Source: Saposhnikovia divaricata (taxonomy: Eukaryota > Streptophyta > Magnoliopsida > Apiales > Apiaceae). From it: DNA of 64,000 bases. Below the pieces are notes generated by a model. The model worked only from the letters and a program-made list of their open reading frames with translations, ran no database searches and was not told where the DNA came from. The first letter of the stretch is position 1. Every line of letters begins with the position of its first letter. Shown in pieces: positions 36,801-46,190 of the stretch. The DNA lies in contig JAZHRN010000137.1 of assembly GCA_036435485.1 (NCBI GenBank), positions 186,001-250,000 on the forward strand, given 5' to 3'. A program made the translations under genes and the position numbers.

Positions 36801-37862
36801 GAGTCCAATATTGTTGAAAAATGCATATATCACAAGTTCAGTGGGAGTAAATTTATATTCCTTGTGCTTTATGTCGATGATATACTATTGGCTTGTAACA
36901 ATATAGGCTTATTGCACGAAACCAAAAGATTTCTTGCTTCTCGTTTTGAGATGAAGGATCTTGGTGACGCCTCTTTTGTATTAGGAATTAAGATACATCG
37001 AGATCGTTCTCGAGGTATCCTTGGGTTATCACAAAAGAGCTATATTGATAAGGTGCTTGCTAAGTTTGGCATGAAAGATTGTGCACAAATAAGTACTCCT
37101 GTTGCTAAGGGAGATAAGTTTAGTCTCAAACAGTGCCCTAAGAATGATCATGAAGGAAAGGAGATGCAGAATATTCCATATGCTTCGGCTATTGGGAGTC
37201 TTATGTATGCTCAAGTTTGTACCCGGCCGGATTTGGCATTCATTGTGGGTATGTTAAGCAGATATTCGAGTAACCCTGGAATGGATCATTGGATTGCAAT
37301 TAAACGGGTTATGAGGTACTTGCAAAGAACAAAAGATTACATGCTTGTTTATCGGAAGTCGGAAAATTTGGAGATCATTGGGTATTCCGATTCTGATCTT
37401 GCTGGTTGCATAGATACAAGAAAATCTACTTCTGGTTATGTTTTCATGTTAGCTGGAGGAGCTATATCTTGGAGAAGTGCTAAACAGACACTTATAGCTC
37501 AATCTACCATGGAAGCAGAGTTTATAGCATGTTATGAGGCAACAAATCATGCTATATGGTTACGGAATTTTGTTACAGGATTGCGGGTTGTAGATGGAAT
37601 TGAAAGACCATTAAAAGTTTACTGTGACAATCGTTCAGCAACTGAGTTTTCAAATAATAATGGAAGCTCCGCAGCTTCTAGACATATTGATATTAAATAT
37701 CTAGTTGTCATAGAGAGAGTGCAAAATCAGATAGTGTCTATTGAGCATATAGGAACAAATTTTATGCTAGCAGACCCACTTACTAAAGCTTTGACACCTA
37801 AGGTCTTTCTTGGGCATACTGCTCATATGGGTGTTGTCTCATTGGAGGATATTCAGTTTTAG
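33870..37862 (+). CDS. Ty1-copia gag-pol polyprotein
   Basis: Single ORF of 1330 residues from the first ATG (33870); the frame is open for 13 codons before it, but those lack an ATG. Order from that Met: gag with UBN2-like region (about 1-215), CCHC zinc knuckle [14 protein letters not shown] (about 238-251), protease with [10 protein letters not shown] (about 282-291), GAG-pre-integrase [10 protein letters not shown], integrase core with Asp in IHTDICGPF, Asp in RSDRGGE and Glu in NGVAERRN, reverse transcriptase with [11 protein letters not shown] and the catalytic YVDD (about 1001-1004), and RNase H with [10 protein letters not shown] and TMEAEF. No frameshift or stop. Integrase precedes reverse transcriptase, which defines copia rather than gypsy. 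All key residues seen are present, so the product looks functional. Confidence 0.97.
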   Translation: MNSIPVLNGTNFKSWKENVLLVLGCMDLDYAIRKEQPPSLTDKSSDTEKLNFEKWERSNRLSLMMIKRSIPEAFRGGMSNDSDEVSVKDFLDELEKRFAKNEKAETSKLLADLVQMRYKAKGNIREYIMEMSNIVSKLKALKLDLSDDLLVHLVLISLPAQYGQFIVSYNTQKDKWTLNELISHCVQEEDRLKREKTESAHVATTSKVNHRKRTKDKETAVGKSQPKKQKTQDQAVTCFFCKKSGHVKKDCPKYVAWRIKKGRFFTFVCSEVNLTSVPSNTWWVDSGATTHTSISMQGCIWSRKPSDAERFIYVGDGNAVPVEAIGIFRLSFETGYFVELRETYVVPSFRRNLVSISVLDKYGYSCSFGDNKFSLFLNSSLVATGSLIDNLYMLNTIASHNESLQTISRGTKRKLSRENSAMLWHKRLGHISKGRLERLVSHGILESLDYSDLNVCIECIKGKQTNIRKLSANRSNGVLQLIHTDICGPFPTASWNGQQYFITFIDDYSRYGYLYLIHEKSQALDVFKVFKAEVENQLREKIKAVRSDRGGEYYGRYDGSGEQRPGPFAKFLEECGIVPQYTMPGQPRMNGVAERRNRTLKDMVRSMISHSSLPEALWGDALKTAAYILNRVPSKAVAKTPYELWTKKPLSLNHLHVWGCPAEARLYKPHENKLDSRTVSCYFVGYPEKTKGFKFFDLLTKSFFETGNARFLEDVEFEGEDKVRDVVFEEESVSLPHVVQDNNVDIPAQFPTQNQDDAQEEQTQQTQDEVPLRRSTRDRRSAISDDYIVFLQEHEFDIGIMEDDPINFQQAKRSANSQKWIEAMNDEMKSMKDNDVWDLVKLPEGAKAIECKWIFKTKRDSNGNIERYKARLVAKGFTQREGIDYKETFSPVSSKDSFRTIMALVAHFDLELHQMDVKTAFLNGDIDETIYMKQPENFEIGDPKSMVCKLKRSIYGTKQASRMWNRKFHQTIVSYGFESNIVEKCIYHKFSGSKFIFLVLYVDDILLACNNIGLLHETKRFLASRFEMKDLGDASFVLGIKIHRDRSRGILGLSQKSYIDKVLAKFGMKDCAQISTPVAKGDKFSLKQCPKNDHEGKEMQNIPYASAIGSLMYAQVCTRPDLAFIVGMLSRYSSNPGMDHWIAIKRVMRYLQRTKDYMLVYRKSENLEIIGYSDSDLAGCIDTRKSTSGYVFMLAGGAISWRSAKQTLIAQSTMEAEFIACYEATNHAIWLRNFVTGLRVVDGIERPLKVYCDNRSATEFSNNNGSSAASRHIDIKYLVVIERVQNQIVSIEHIGTNFMLADPLTKALTPKVFLGHTAHMGVVSLEDIQF

Positions 37863-38350
37863 TGGGAGTTTTTTTTTTTGTTTTGTTCCTGTCTTAGGTA
37901 CTCAGTTTTTTATATTGACACTATGGTGATACATTATGTATATTTGAGTTTCTGCAGAATAAAGTTATTTTTCTTTTATTTTATTCTCTCTATTGTTCTA
38001 TATGAGCTATCTCTTTCAATTGTGGTTTTGACATAAAGTTTGAAAGAATAAAGATTGATCTCAATAAGGTATTAAGGACCAATTGGAAATAGGCATGATT
38101 GAGATCACATTGCATGTAATTTCCAGTTACACATCCATACTTGATCTATGTCATTGAATGTATTAATATGGTGATCATTGAGGATCGAGTTACGACAATG
38201 TGACGAAGGTCGCTTTGGTTCCATGTTTATATATGAGATGGACCAGATTGACTAAGGAAGATGTTTTCTAAAGAATAAACAATTTTGTGCGCACTTATGG
38301 TTATTGAATGTAATTGTTGTTTGGAACAATTTGTAGCCCAAGTGGGAGAT
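37863..38350 (+). other. 3' untranslated region and purine tract of the Ty1-copia element
   Basis: Begins with a second purine/T-rich stretch (agtgggagttttttttttt at 37861) directly after the stop and ends with the purine tract AGTGGGAGA at 38341-38349 just before the 3' LTR. No coding. Confidence 0.6.
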
Positions 38351-38790
38351 TGTTAGATTATATTTTATAATCTAATAATAATTATGGGCTTACAAATTAA
38401 AGACAATTATATTTAATGTTTATTCTATTTTTGGACTAATTAAGTGGTCTTAAATAAAGAGTCCAATAACATCTTATTCGGTATGGGCTTTGTAATGTGT
38501 AATACCCAATAGTAATCTGATTAGGGTTAATGGGGTCTAATTAGAGTACTATATAAAGAACACAATAGGGTCTTGGTCCCAAAGGCTAATTCACAACCTC
38601 TACTCCTCTATTCCCATCAGTCTGAGAGAGATACGGCTAGAGGCGAATCAAGTCTGTGGATGATCAAGTCCCATAATCCGTATTCATATCTACTGTCATG
38701 GAATCAGGTACGCTTTCGTACTACAGTTTTATCATGTAACCTTGATAATATCGCATAAGATGATCCGTGGTTATTTATTTAGATCTATCA
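38351..38790 (+). repeat. 3' LTR of the Ty1-copia element
   Basis: 440 bp, identical to the 5' LTR, followed by the target duplication ataat. Confidence 0.95.
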
Positions 38791-38916
38791 ATAATCAGGA
38801 ATATTCAACTTGACAGGATCAACCGGTTCACAGAAACCACACGAAGCAGGATGCTTAATCAGTGTCTCCACGATGTCACCACAATAGCGCTTCAAACTAC
38901 CATCCATCATCACAGG
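38791..38916 (-). pseudogene. GTE-type bromodomain protein, copy 1, 5' part
   Basis: Continuation of copy 1 beyond the retrotransposon: it begins with the duplicated ataat and encodes MDGSLKRYC...IKHPASCGFCEPVDP...NIPDYFLVI. Similarity to copy 2 stops abruptly at about 38916, so the first ~46 residues of copy 2 are absent here. An ATGATGG at that edge could have served as a start before the insertion. Copy 1 was therefore already 5'-truncated or rearranged when the copia element landed. Confidence 0.8.
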
Positions 38917-39129
38917 AGAAGTAATTAATTATTGTTAAGAACTACTACTAATTATTGTTAAGACCCAGTTGAATGCCTTGCTCGCTAAAATTAAAAAGTT
39001 TGATCTATTTTTATACTATAAACAAGAACAATTGAAGAGCTAATCTATCTGCTAACATAAAGAATGACATTGAGAATATAGATACAGGTGTGTGTAAGTA
39101 TAAAAAGGAAAGCGAAATTAGATTCTTAC

Positions 39130-39220
39130 GATTTGTTGGGGCAGCCCCAAATTGATTCCTTCTTCAGTTGTTTTACACGAATCAATGGGATTACCAATTA
39201 CACCACCCGCCTCGCTTAAA
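39130..39220 (-). pseudogene. Coding-like exon, unidentified
   Basis: On the minus strand an open stretch reads GGVIGNPIDSCKTTEEGINL... and ends at a good splice donor (ATC|GTAAGA, donor at 39124-39129). The amino-acid composition looks like real coding sequence and the position beside cluster 1 suggests another captured exon, but I do not recognise the family and the acceptor is not clear. Confidence 0.3.
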
Positions 39221-39239
39221 TAGAAACAACAATTGATCG

Positions 39240-39516
39240 CTTAATTGATCGCCTTGCTCGCTACGCACTGTAAAATTAAAATGTTTTATCCCTTGCTCGC
39301 TACGCACGCTAAAATTAAAATGTTTTATCTATTTTTATACTATAAATTTTGTATGGAAGAAAAAATATTGTTTATATTCCATCCTCTTTAATAAAATTGA
39401 TTAGTTAGTTTGGCTTTTGGTTTAATAAGTGGTTTAATAAAATTATTTATTTTTGTGTAATTTTGTGTACTTTCATGTATCCAAAATGAAAGTACGAAAT
39501 AAAAATATAAAAAAAT

Positions 39517-39554
<38 letters not shown>
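39240..39554. repeat. Dispersed repeat, copy A left part
   Basis: 'ttgctcgctacgcac', 'tttttatactataaattttg' and 'ggaagaaaaa' through 'ttagtttggcttttgg' match 42185-42320 closely. It ends in an (AT)n run at about 39521-39554, into which the element at 39555-40693 inserted. A partial third copy of the head occurs at 38975-39025. Confidence 0.6.
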
Positions 39555-39558
<4 letters not shown>

Positions 39559-40693
39559 TTTGCTCAAATGAGAACCCATATTATTGGTGAGAACTGAGAT
39601 CTAATCTCAGCCCCATAATTTTTAACCAATTTTAAATCATATCCACACATACCCACCACACACACAACACACGCATACACGCACCACACACACTGAACAC
39701 ACACATACACACACCACCATCTCAATCTGTCACACCCCACGCCAACCATCAGCCACCACCCACCGCCGCTATCACCGTCACCGTCGCTGACCCATCCCAG
39801 TACACTACCTCCGATTTCTCTTTTCTCTCTCTAATCTCTCTTCTCTCTTGACTCCCTCTCATCTCTCACCCTCTCGTTCTTCATTTTCAACCCAAAAACT
39901 GCAGAAATTAATACTCGGAGTTCGAATTGAACTGTTGAATCATCGACGTCAATTGCTACCGGAGCTCCGCCGTCGCTCGATCTCTCCATCGCACCGGAAC
40001 ATCTCCGCGGTTGCGAATCATCCGACGATCTTTCCGGCAACGAAGTACATATCTGATTTTTCTTGTATTTTGGGTTCGAGTTTTTCACCAGATTTTTTGG
40101 TGATTTTCGTATAAAATTTGGTGATTTCTGCATGGAATTTTGTAATTTATACTTGAATTTATGATTCAGTTGATTGTGATGATCTATAAACAATGATTAT
40201 AATTCAGATTTAGGTGATTTCATTTTGTTTTTGATAACATTAGTAGCGAATGTTTGGTTGTTCAAATTTTGGTGATTTATTTTGATTTATATGTTAACTA
40301 TTATATGTTCTTCTCCGCCGGAGGTGATTTTGATCAGAGATGATTGTTTCTGAATTTATGGTGGTTTTTGGTGGTGATTTTTGTGTTTATGGTGGTGATT
40401 TTTCGTTTTCCGGTGGTGATTTTGTGTTTCTGGTGGTGATTTCTGGTTTGGCGGTGGTGATTTTATGTTTGCCGGTGGTGATTTTCTGGTGGTCGCCGGA
40501 GGTGGTGGTGGTCGCCGGTGGTGGTTGTCGTGGTGGTGGGTGGTTGAATTAGAAAGAAGATGGTGAAATCCCAAATATAAAATATTAAAATATTAAATAA
40601 ATGGTAAGAGATGAATATAATGTATTTAAATGAGTGGATGAGATTAGATCTCATATCTCACCATAAGTGGGGGTTCTCACCTGAGCAAGACCC
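39555..40693. mobile_element. Pack-MULE-like element with GC-rich cargo
   Basis: Inverted ends GGGTTTTGCTCA...TGAGCAAGACCC extend imperfectly about 65 bp (gagaaccc, gagatctaatctca on both sides). It sits in (TA)n, so a 9-10 bp duplication is expected but cannot be distinguished from the repeat. The interior changes sharply in base composition: 39720-40060 looks like genic 5' leader/exon sequence (ctccgccgtcgctcg, accggaacatctccgcgg) and 40320-40545 is a run of 'ggtggtgatttt' repeats. No known protein domain and no transposase. 1139 bp. Confidence 0.65.
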
Positions 40694-40965
40694 TATATAT
40701 ATATATATAATATTTAGTGTACTTTCGTGTTTCGTGTACCAAAAATTAAAACCCAAAACCATATTTTTTGTGTCATTTCGTGTTCACGTGTCACGTGTCA
40801 AATTGTCACGCCTAATTTGAGGTTCTATTTTTTCTATAAATTTTTTTACTAAATAATTGTTTTAACATATAATATTTGTGTGTCTTTGTTAAGTATCATA
40901 ACTTGATAATTCAAAACCTTGAATCATTTAATCTTGTTTTTTTTTATTTGTTGTTCAAATCAGGA
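40694..40965. repeat. Dispersed repeat, copy A right part
   Basis: Resumes after the MULE-like element: 'gtgtactttcgtgtttcgtg', 'cacgtgtcacgtgtcaaatt' and then a tail 'gattcaaaaccttgaatcat' that matches 42890-43155. Confidence 0.6.
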
Positions 40966-42184
40966 CTCTTTGTCTTTGGGCGGAAAATTTGTTAGATCGC
41001 AAATTACCTTTTTACTTTAGCACTTTATTCGTTAATTGATTTAACACTATTTTCAATTTCTTCGGGTATTTTTCTTTTCTTTTAATATAAGGAATTATTA
41101 ATTTGTATATAAGTTGTATTTAAATACCATATTCGAAGATCTTTTATCCATTTTGCGTTGAATAATTTTATTCTATTAAAGTGTTATGTTAAATAATTTA
41201 CTATTGTAGTTTGACTCATTTCAAAAAATCTAATAATTTTGTTCTTTTTGAAGCGAATACTTATTATCCCATTGGAAAAAATGTATTTATAATAATTACT
41301 GAAAAAATTAAAATTTGGAAATTCTGTGATGTATGAGTATATTATTAAAAATGATGATATTTGATTAATTTTTTTAACGAATGGTATTCATTAAAAATTT
41401 AAAAAGATTGTTTATTTGTGACGACTTCTCGGCATAGCCTTCGACCATACTCGTTTCTCAAATATTTCATAATTAATAATAACATACTAATTAAAATTTA
41501 TATTAATGAATGACATTCAAATACTATTGACCAAGTCAATACTTTTCGAGCTTTATAAATCTGAGTAAAAATTTTGATTTTCAAAACACCCGACACAAAT
41601 AAAACAAAGCATAAACCTTACAGAGTCTTTAAGAAAGCACATGGCTAAAAATTCTACAACCTCTGCAATTTCATCGATCACCATAACTACCGTATATACG
41701 CATATCATTGCTATGGCTTGCACAATCTACTCACATTCCTTCTTATTACCTACAGGATGTGTCTTATCCAGCCTCCTAATAAATTTTTTCATATGTTAGA
41801 TCTTCAAATTATGTCCACTAAATTTCCAATTTTTAAAAGTGAAGTCAGCCATCACAATCACCAGGAAGACTCCATTTCATGCATTATATGTGGACATGTC
41901 TATCCCAAGGATACCTTTGGAAGCCACTATAAAAAATAGAGGACTGTCACCAACTGCAATTCGAAACACGAAACTGCAGAAATTAGGGCTAATTGATGAG
42001 AGTAGAGACAATGATTTGGGGAAAAAATAAGTGAAGATAGCGGGGCTAGGATTTTAAGAAAAGGGATTTAAAGGGGGAGAGTGTTTGAGCGAGACAAGGA
42101 AACCGTGGGGTTTGTTTATCTATAACATATACTCCCCACTTCATATAAACAACATAACAACATAGGAGCATAAAACAAGAATGT
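40966..42184. other. Intergenic DNA, possible decayed coding sequence at 41600-42110
   Basis: The part 41600-42110 has a more balanced base composition and short open frames on both strands, e.g. a plus-strand frame with CIICGHVYPKDTFGSHYKK (41880-41936), but no family could be assigned. The rest is AT-rich. Confidence 0.3.
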
Positions 42185-42453
42185 CTTGCCCGCTACGCAC
42201 GGGATAAAATTAAAAAGTTTTATCTATTTTAATACTATAAATTTTGTATGGAAGAAAAAGGATTGTTTATATTCCATCCTCTTTAATAAAATTGATTAGT
42301 TAGTTTGGCTTTTGGATTAATAAGTGATTATAAATATCGTAATTGATGAGTAATCAATTGAAATATGGAGCAAAGAAATTATTCCTTTTAATCGTTCTTT
42401 TATATTATATAAGAGATTGTGCATATTAAAATAATATTTAAGAAAATTGTGTT

Positions 42454-42494
<41 letters not shown>

Positions 42495-43165
42495 GACACA
42501 TTAAATTTGTAATTATCTCAAAGAAAACATGTATTTGAGATCTAGGCCTGGCAATCGTGTCGTTTCGTGTACTTTAGTTTCGTTTGTTTTCGTGTACTTA
42601 GAGCTAAAACCGAAACCGACTAAAATCATTTCGTGTACTTGATTACCCGACCCAAACCCGAAATGAAATGTTTTGTGTAAACACGAAAGGAATGAAAGTA
42701 CACGAAATAAAAATATAAAAAATTATAATATAATATTTTGTGTACTTTTTGTGTAATTTCGTGTACTTTCGTGTACCCAAAACGAAAGTACGAAATAAAA
42801 TATAAAAAATAAAAATTATATATATAATATTTCGTGTACTTTCATGTACCCAAAATGAAAATCCATATCCGACACTAAATATTTTGTGTAATTTCGTGTT
42901 CGTGTACTTTCGTGTACCAAAAATCAAAACCCAAAATCATATTTTTCGTATCGTTTCGTGTCATGTTCACGTGTCATGTATCAAATTCTCAGGCCTAATG
43001 TGAGGTTTTATTTTCTCTCTAAATTTGTTTTTGCTAAATAATTGTTTTTAACATATAATATTTGTGTGTCTTTATTTCAAACTTGTTAAGTATTATAACT
43101 TGATGATTCAAAACCTTGAATCATTTGACCTTGTTTTTTTCCATCTGTTGTTCAAATCTATATTA
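42185..43165. repeat. Dispersed repeat, copy B, carrying an hAT-type MITE
   Basis: Head 'ttgcccgctacgcacggg' and tail 'gattcaaaaccttgaatcat' match copy A (39240-40965). The middle (42543-42997) has the ends TAGGCCTGGCAAT...AGGCCTA and the 'ttcgtgtactttcgtgt' vocabulary of the hAT-type MITEs at 25820-26316 and 47585-48066. An (AT)n tract lies at about 42459-42490. The target duplication of the MITE is not preserved. Confidence 0.6.
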
Positions 43166-43364
43166 AATAGTAAATAAATATATATTTTAAATAGTAAATA
43201 AATAAATAAATAAATGCTATTTTAATCTTATAAATTAATTCATAATTATATTAAAATAAAATATGTATTAATTTAAACAATAGTTAATACATAAAGAATA
43301 TAAATATTGGTATTTTTATAATATATAACATTTTAATATTTTATACTATATATACATACATTCT

Positions 43365-43520
43365 GGTAATTTCGGGTTAGTTTCGGGTAACGCAAAATCA
43401 ACCCGAAAATGACCCGATCTTTTCGGGTCAATTTTAGGTCAACCCGAACCCGAAAATCTCCAACCCGAATTCGTACTTTGCGGGTCGAATTCGTGTCGGG
43501 TCCAATTTTGCCAGCCCTAC
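43365..43520. repeat. 'cccgaa' repeat with hAT-like end
   Basis: Dense 'aacccgaa/ttcgggt' phrases end in 'aattttgccagcccta', the same terminal word as the hAT-type MITEs. Its left end was not found; non-coding. Confidence 0.45.
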
Positions 43521-43687
43521 CTGTAACAGTGACAACAAAGTTAGATAAAATCCTAAAGTTTGCAACTTAAGAAGGCTCATAAGAGACATATTACACGACT
43601 ACAATTTTGAACATCTATGACTTAGGCAACATCAAGATTTGGATTTCACTTTGTTGGACCAAATTAAAGTCCGCAACAAATGATATT

Positions 43688-43822
43688 TGTTGGGGGTGTC
43701 CAGCATCTCCCTAAATCGAAACGTGGCGCTAGGCACACTAGCTAAAGGGTTATAGAAATAAAGTTGCGCCTAGCTAACAGTCCCGGGGCTTTTAGCGCAG
43801 TGATAAGCGCTTGATCCTAAAA
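43688..43822 (+). repeat. 5' LTR of the TRIM
   Basis: 135 bp direct repeat of 43934-44067; has one extra G in the starting G run and reads CCTAAAA at its end. Confidence 0.8.
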
Positions 43823-43856
43823 TTTGGTATCAAAACTAAGTCGCGTGTTCGAATCC
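43793..43856 (+). promoter_or_regulatory. Pol III-like A and B boxes across the LTR/internal junction
   Basis: A box TAGCGCAGTGA (43793-43803) and B box TGTTCGAATCC (43846-43856), 42 bases apart, match TRGCNNAGYGG and GGTTCGANTCC with one mismatch each. Between them TTGATCC and GGTATCAA can pair like an anticodon arm. The acceptor stem does not pair, so it is tRNA-like and not a tRNA gene. Confidence 0.6.
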
Positions 43857-43933
43857 CACAGAGTGTATTTATGCCAAGGCATGCTGTGCAGCTTAACAAG
43901 GACTTGTTAGTGCTGGCAGATGCTGGGGGGGAT

Positions 43934-44067
43934 TGTTGGGGTGTCAAGCATCTCCCTAAATCGAAAAGTGGCGCTAGGCACACTGGCTAAAGGATTATGT
44001 AAATAAAGTTGCGCTTAGCTAACAGTCCCGGGGCTTTTAGCGCAGTGGTAAGCGCTTGATCCTAACA
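43934..44067 (+). repeat. 3' LTR of the TRIM
   Basis: 134 bp; carries a perfect A-box consensus TAGCGCAGTGG near its 3' end and closes with AACA before the target duplication. Confidence 0.8.
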
Positions 44068-44072
44068 ATATT

Positions 44073-45799
44073 TTACGGACCTAACTACTAACCTGATTTG
44101 CTGTGCTTTTCTTCATAGTACATCCTTCCCTCATGGAATTGTTCCATACTTCATCACAACCTGAAAAAAAAGGTATAAAAGTTATAAAAATTTAGGATCA
44201 GTTCACTCATAGTGTCAAGCGCATAGATTTCACATTTTATAAAACAACACATAAATTTAGCAAAAAAAAAACTTACTATTTGTCTATGCTTGGATAATTT
44301 GAAGGTACTACAAAATTACTTATAATATTATAATAGATAAAAATCAAGAGCTAACTACTACATATGAAAGTAGTAAAAAAGTCATACACAGATGATAAAT
44401 CTATATCAAAGATTCAGAGCTAATTATTTTTATAATACATATGCAGTAGTACTATGGTCAGCAAGAATATATCGAATAAATGGGAAAAGAATCACTACAA
44501 GTATTATGTATTGGTGTAATTATAGACTCACTCACCATTATTGTATTACATATTTTTTCAAACATTTGAGTAAAATCACCCTCCTCATTATACAAAATAT
44601 TGCATTTCATGCCCTCCGAAAAAATCTTATTCATGTTACCGGTCTGTTGCCCACTGAAATCAAATATTACAAATCTTTCTTAGTAGTTGCAGTTTGAAAG
44701 ATTTTGAGGGTATATATATAATACAGCATAACCAAGAGTTCCAGTTGAGGAAATAACATATTTTGCCTTGTTTGATGCTGGTCATAAAGTAAGTACGTTG
44801 TGAATTGGAGCCCATATTTTATGAGATTGGAAGTCAAAAAATAATGTCAGCCGGTCAAGCAAAAAAACATTGACACTACTACGTCCTCTTAAATCTCAAT
44901 TATCATATGTAACTTCAAAGGCAGGATTTATAAACAAAGAACAGGTTTCTAAATTTATCAGCATCCCTGCAATAAAATGAAGGGGATTACATGAAGCAAT
45001 AGTCGGAGCAGATGGAAAAATAAAAATAGGATAATGTAGGCAATAAGAATGGATTTCATCTTAAGTCATATATTCTCAGGTCACAAATGATAAACGCGAA
45101 GTTAGATACAGATAATGATAGCTCTGCATTGTACTTTGGTCAGATAATGCACAAGCTATGCTATACATGTTTGGATCCATATTGATAAAAAAAATTCTTA
45201 TCTTTATCCATTATAAGCTTAAAAGTTTAACACATTTTTCACAACTGAATTTTAATACATTACTTAAACAAATTCAAAAATAAATGCAAATATATGTACT
45301 CAAATGGGTGAAAAGAAAAAGGGAACAAAATTGAAAAATTGGAACTTAAGCAGTTGAAAGTTTTCTTAGAATTATAATCAAACACTTGATATGTAAACAT
45401 TTAAATCATCATGATTTCACACTTAAATTGCAAAAATTATCTACTAACATCGAACTAAATGCGCACACGTCATGTACAATATCATCTTAACTTCACCCAC
45501 AACTTTAAACAAATAGCTGTACTACAACAAACGAAAATCATAACAACAATGATAAATTATGAAGACAAACTTCATGTATAAGTTGCATACCTAATTCCTT
45601 GTAATAGAATCTTAAATAATGATCATCAAAGAAACTTTACTGATAAGCAAGAAACGTTCTAATAAGTTCATAAATTGACACAAAGCTGAAAAAGAATAAT
45701 GATCAGGTAGAACATCGACAAAAGACTGAGTCATTTCCTAATCATCAATGCGTATGTGTGTGTTTCTTGAGCAGTTCATAATATTTTCTTTATTTAAAT
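44073..45799. other. Intergenic DNA with one coding-like patch
   Basis: A minus-strand patch at about 44091-44160 reads CDEVWNNSMREGCTMKKSTA between plausible splice sites, but the family is unknown and no neighbours were found. The remaining 1.6 kb is AT-rich with no gene or transposon ends recognised. Confidence 0.3.
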
Positions 45800-46190
45800 A
45801 AAGAATCAGTTTAATTTAAATTTCGTTTTTAGAATTAATATCCCAAAAATTTGGGATGTTACAGTTGGTATCCAGAGCAGGTTGTCTTTCGGAGTGTAGA
45901 CTATCATTTAGGAGTAGACGTTTAGAATAGATGTGTCATAAACGTTTGGAGTATAGGAGTTTGAGAATTTGGGGACGAAATTCTTTTTAAGGAGGATAGT
46001 ATATAATATCCCGTAATTTTAGAGTAATAATAGTCCTTATTCTTAAAATTATAATAATACGAGCATCTATTTTAATAGTCGCTATAGTTGGTATTTTCAA
46101 GCTCACACGTTTCAAATTTATGATCCTAGACTTGGTGATAAAATTGTCAGCAACCTCATGTTTTAATTATCCATATACATTATACAATAA
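45800..46190 (+). mobile_element. Internally deleted LTR retrotransposon
   Basis: An LTR end (ttgggatgttaca, ending at 45866) is followed by a primer site TTGGTATCCAGAGCAGG (45868-45884). Only 120-odd bases later comes the sequence typically found after gypsy pol (ggggacgaaattctttttaaggagg) and an LTR start (tataatatcccgtaattt, about 46008). The whole gag-pol is missing. The right half repeats at 27405-27690. Both LTRs are only partly preserved. Confidence 0.65.

Larger units (their letters stand above)
32118..38790 (+). mobile_element. Intact Ty1-copia LTR retrotransposon
   Basis: Complete 6673-bp element: 440-bp LTRs at 32118-32557 and 38351-38790, identical when read base by base; primer site TTGGTATCCGAGCC at 32559-32572; one long gag-pol ORF (33870-37862); purine tract AGTGGGAGA at 38341-38349; and a perfect 5-bp target duplication ataat at 32113-32117 and 38791-38795. 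The uninterrupted sister gene at 63700-63740 shows the empty-site sequence (aagaaataatcagg) and confirms the borders. Identical LTRs and an open ORF mark a very recent, possibly still mobile, insertion. It lies antisense to the GTE-type gene it splits. Confidence 0.97.
43688..44067 (+). mobile_element. TRIM (380 bp) with tRNA-like promoter boxes
   Basis: Two direct terminal repeats, 43688-43822 (135 bp) and 43934-44067 (134 bp), start TGTTGGGG and end CCTAA(A/C)A. They flank a 111-bp interior that begins with a primer-site-like TTTGGTATCAAAAC (compare tRNA-Met type TGGTATCAGAGC) and ends with the purine tract GCTGGGGGGGAT. The target duplication atatt is at 43683-43687 and 44068-44072. The LTRs differ at about 10 positions (about 7%). 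A tRNA-type A box, TAGCGCAGTGR, lies in the LTR (43793-43803, also in LTR 2) and a B box, TGTTCGAATCC, in the interior (43846-43856). No coding capacity. See the finding on this element. Confidence 0.85.

Noticed and set aside
32340..38758. Identical 61-residue open frames at 32340-32525 and 38573-38758
   Set aside because: Each lies in an LTR of the Ty1-copia element and is identical because the LTRs are; no family resemblance.
39564..39749. Open frame of Val/Cys-rich protein
   Set aside because: It reads through a (CA)-rich low-complexity stretch within the Pack-MULE-like element.
43783..43860. A genuine tRNA gene
   Set aside because: The A and B boxes and a D-arm-like segment are present, but the acceptor stem does not pair and the sequence straddles an LTR border; called tRNA-like only.
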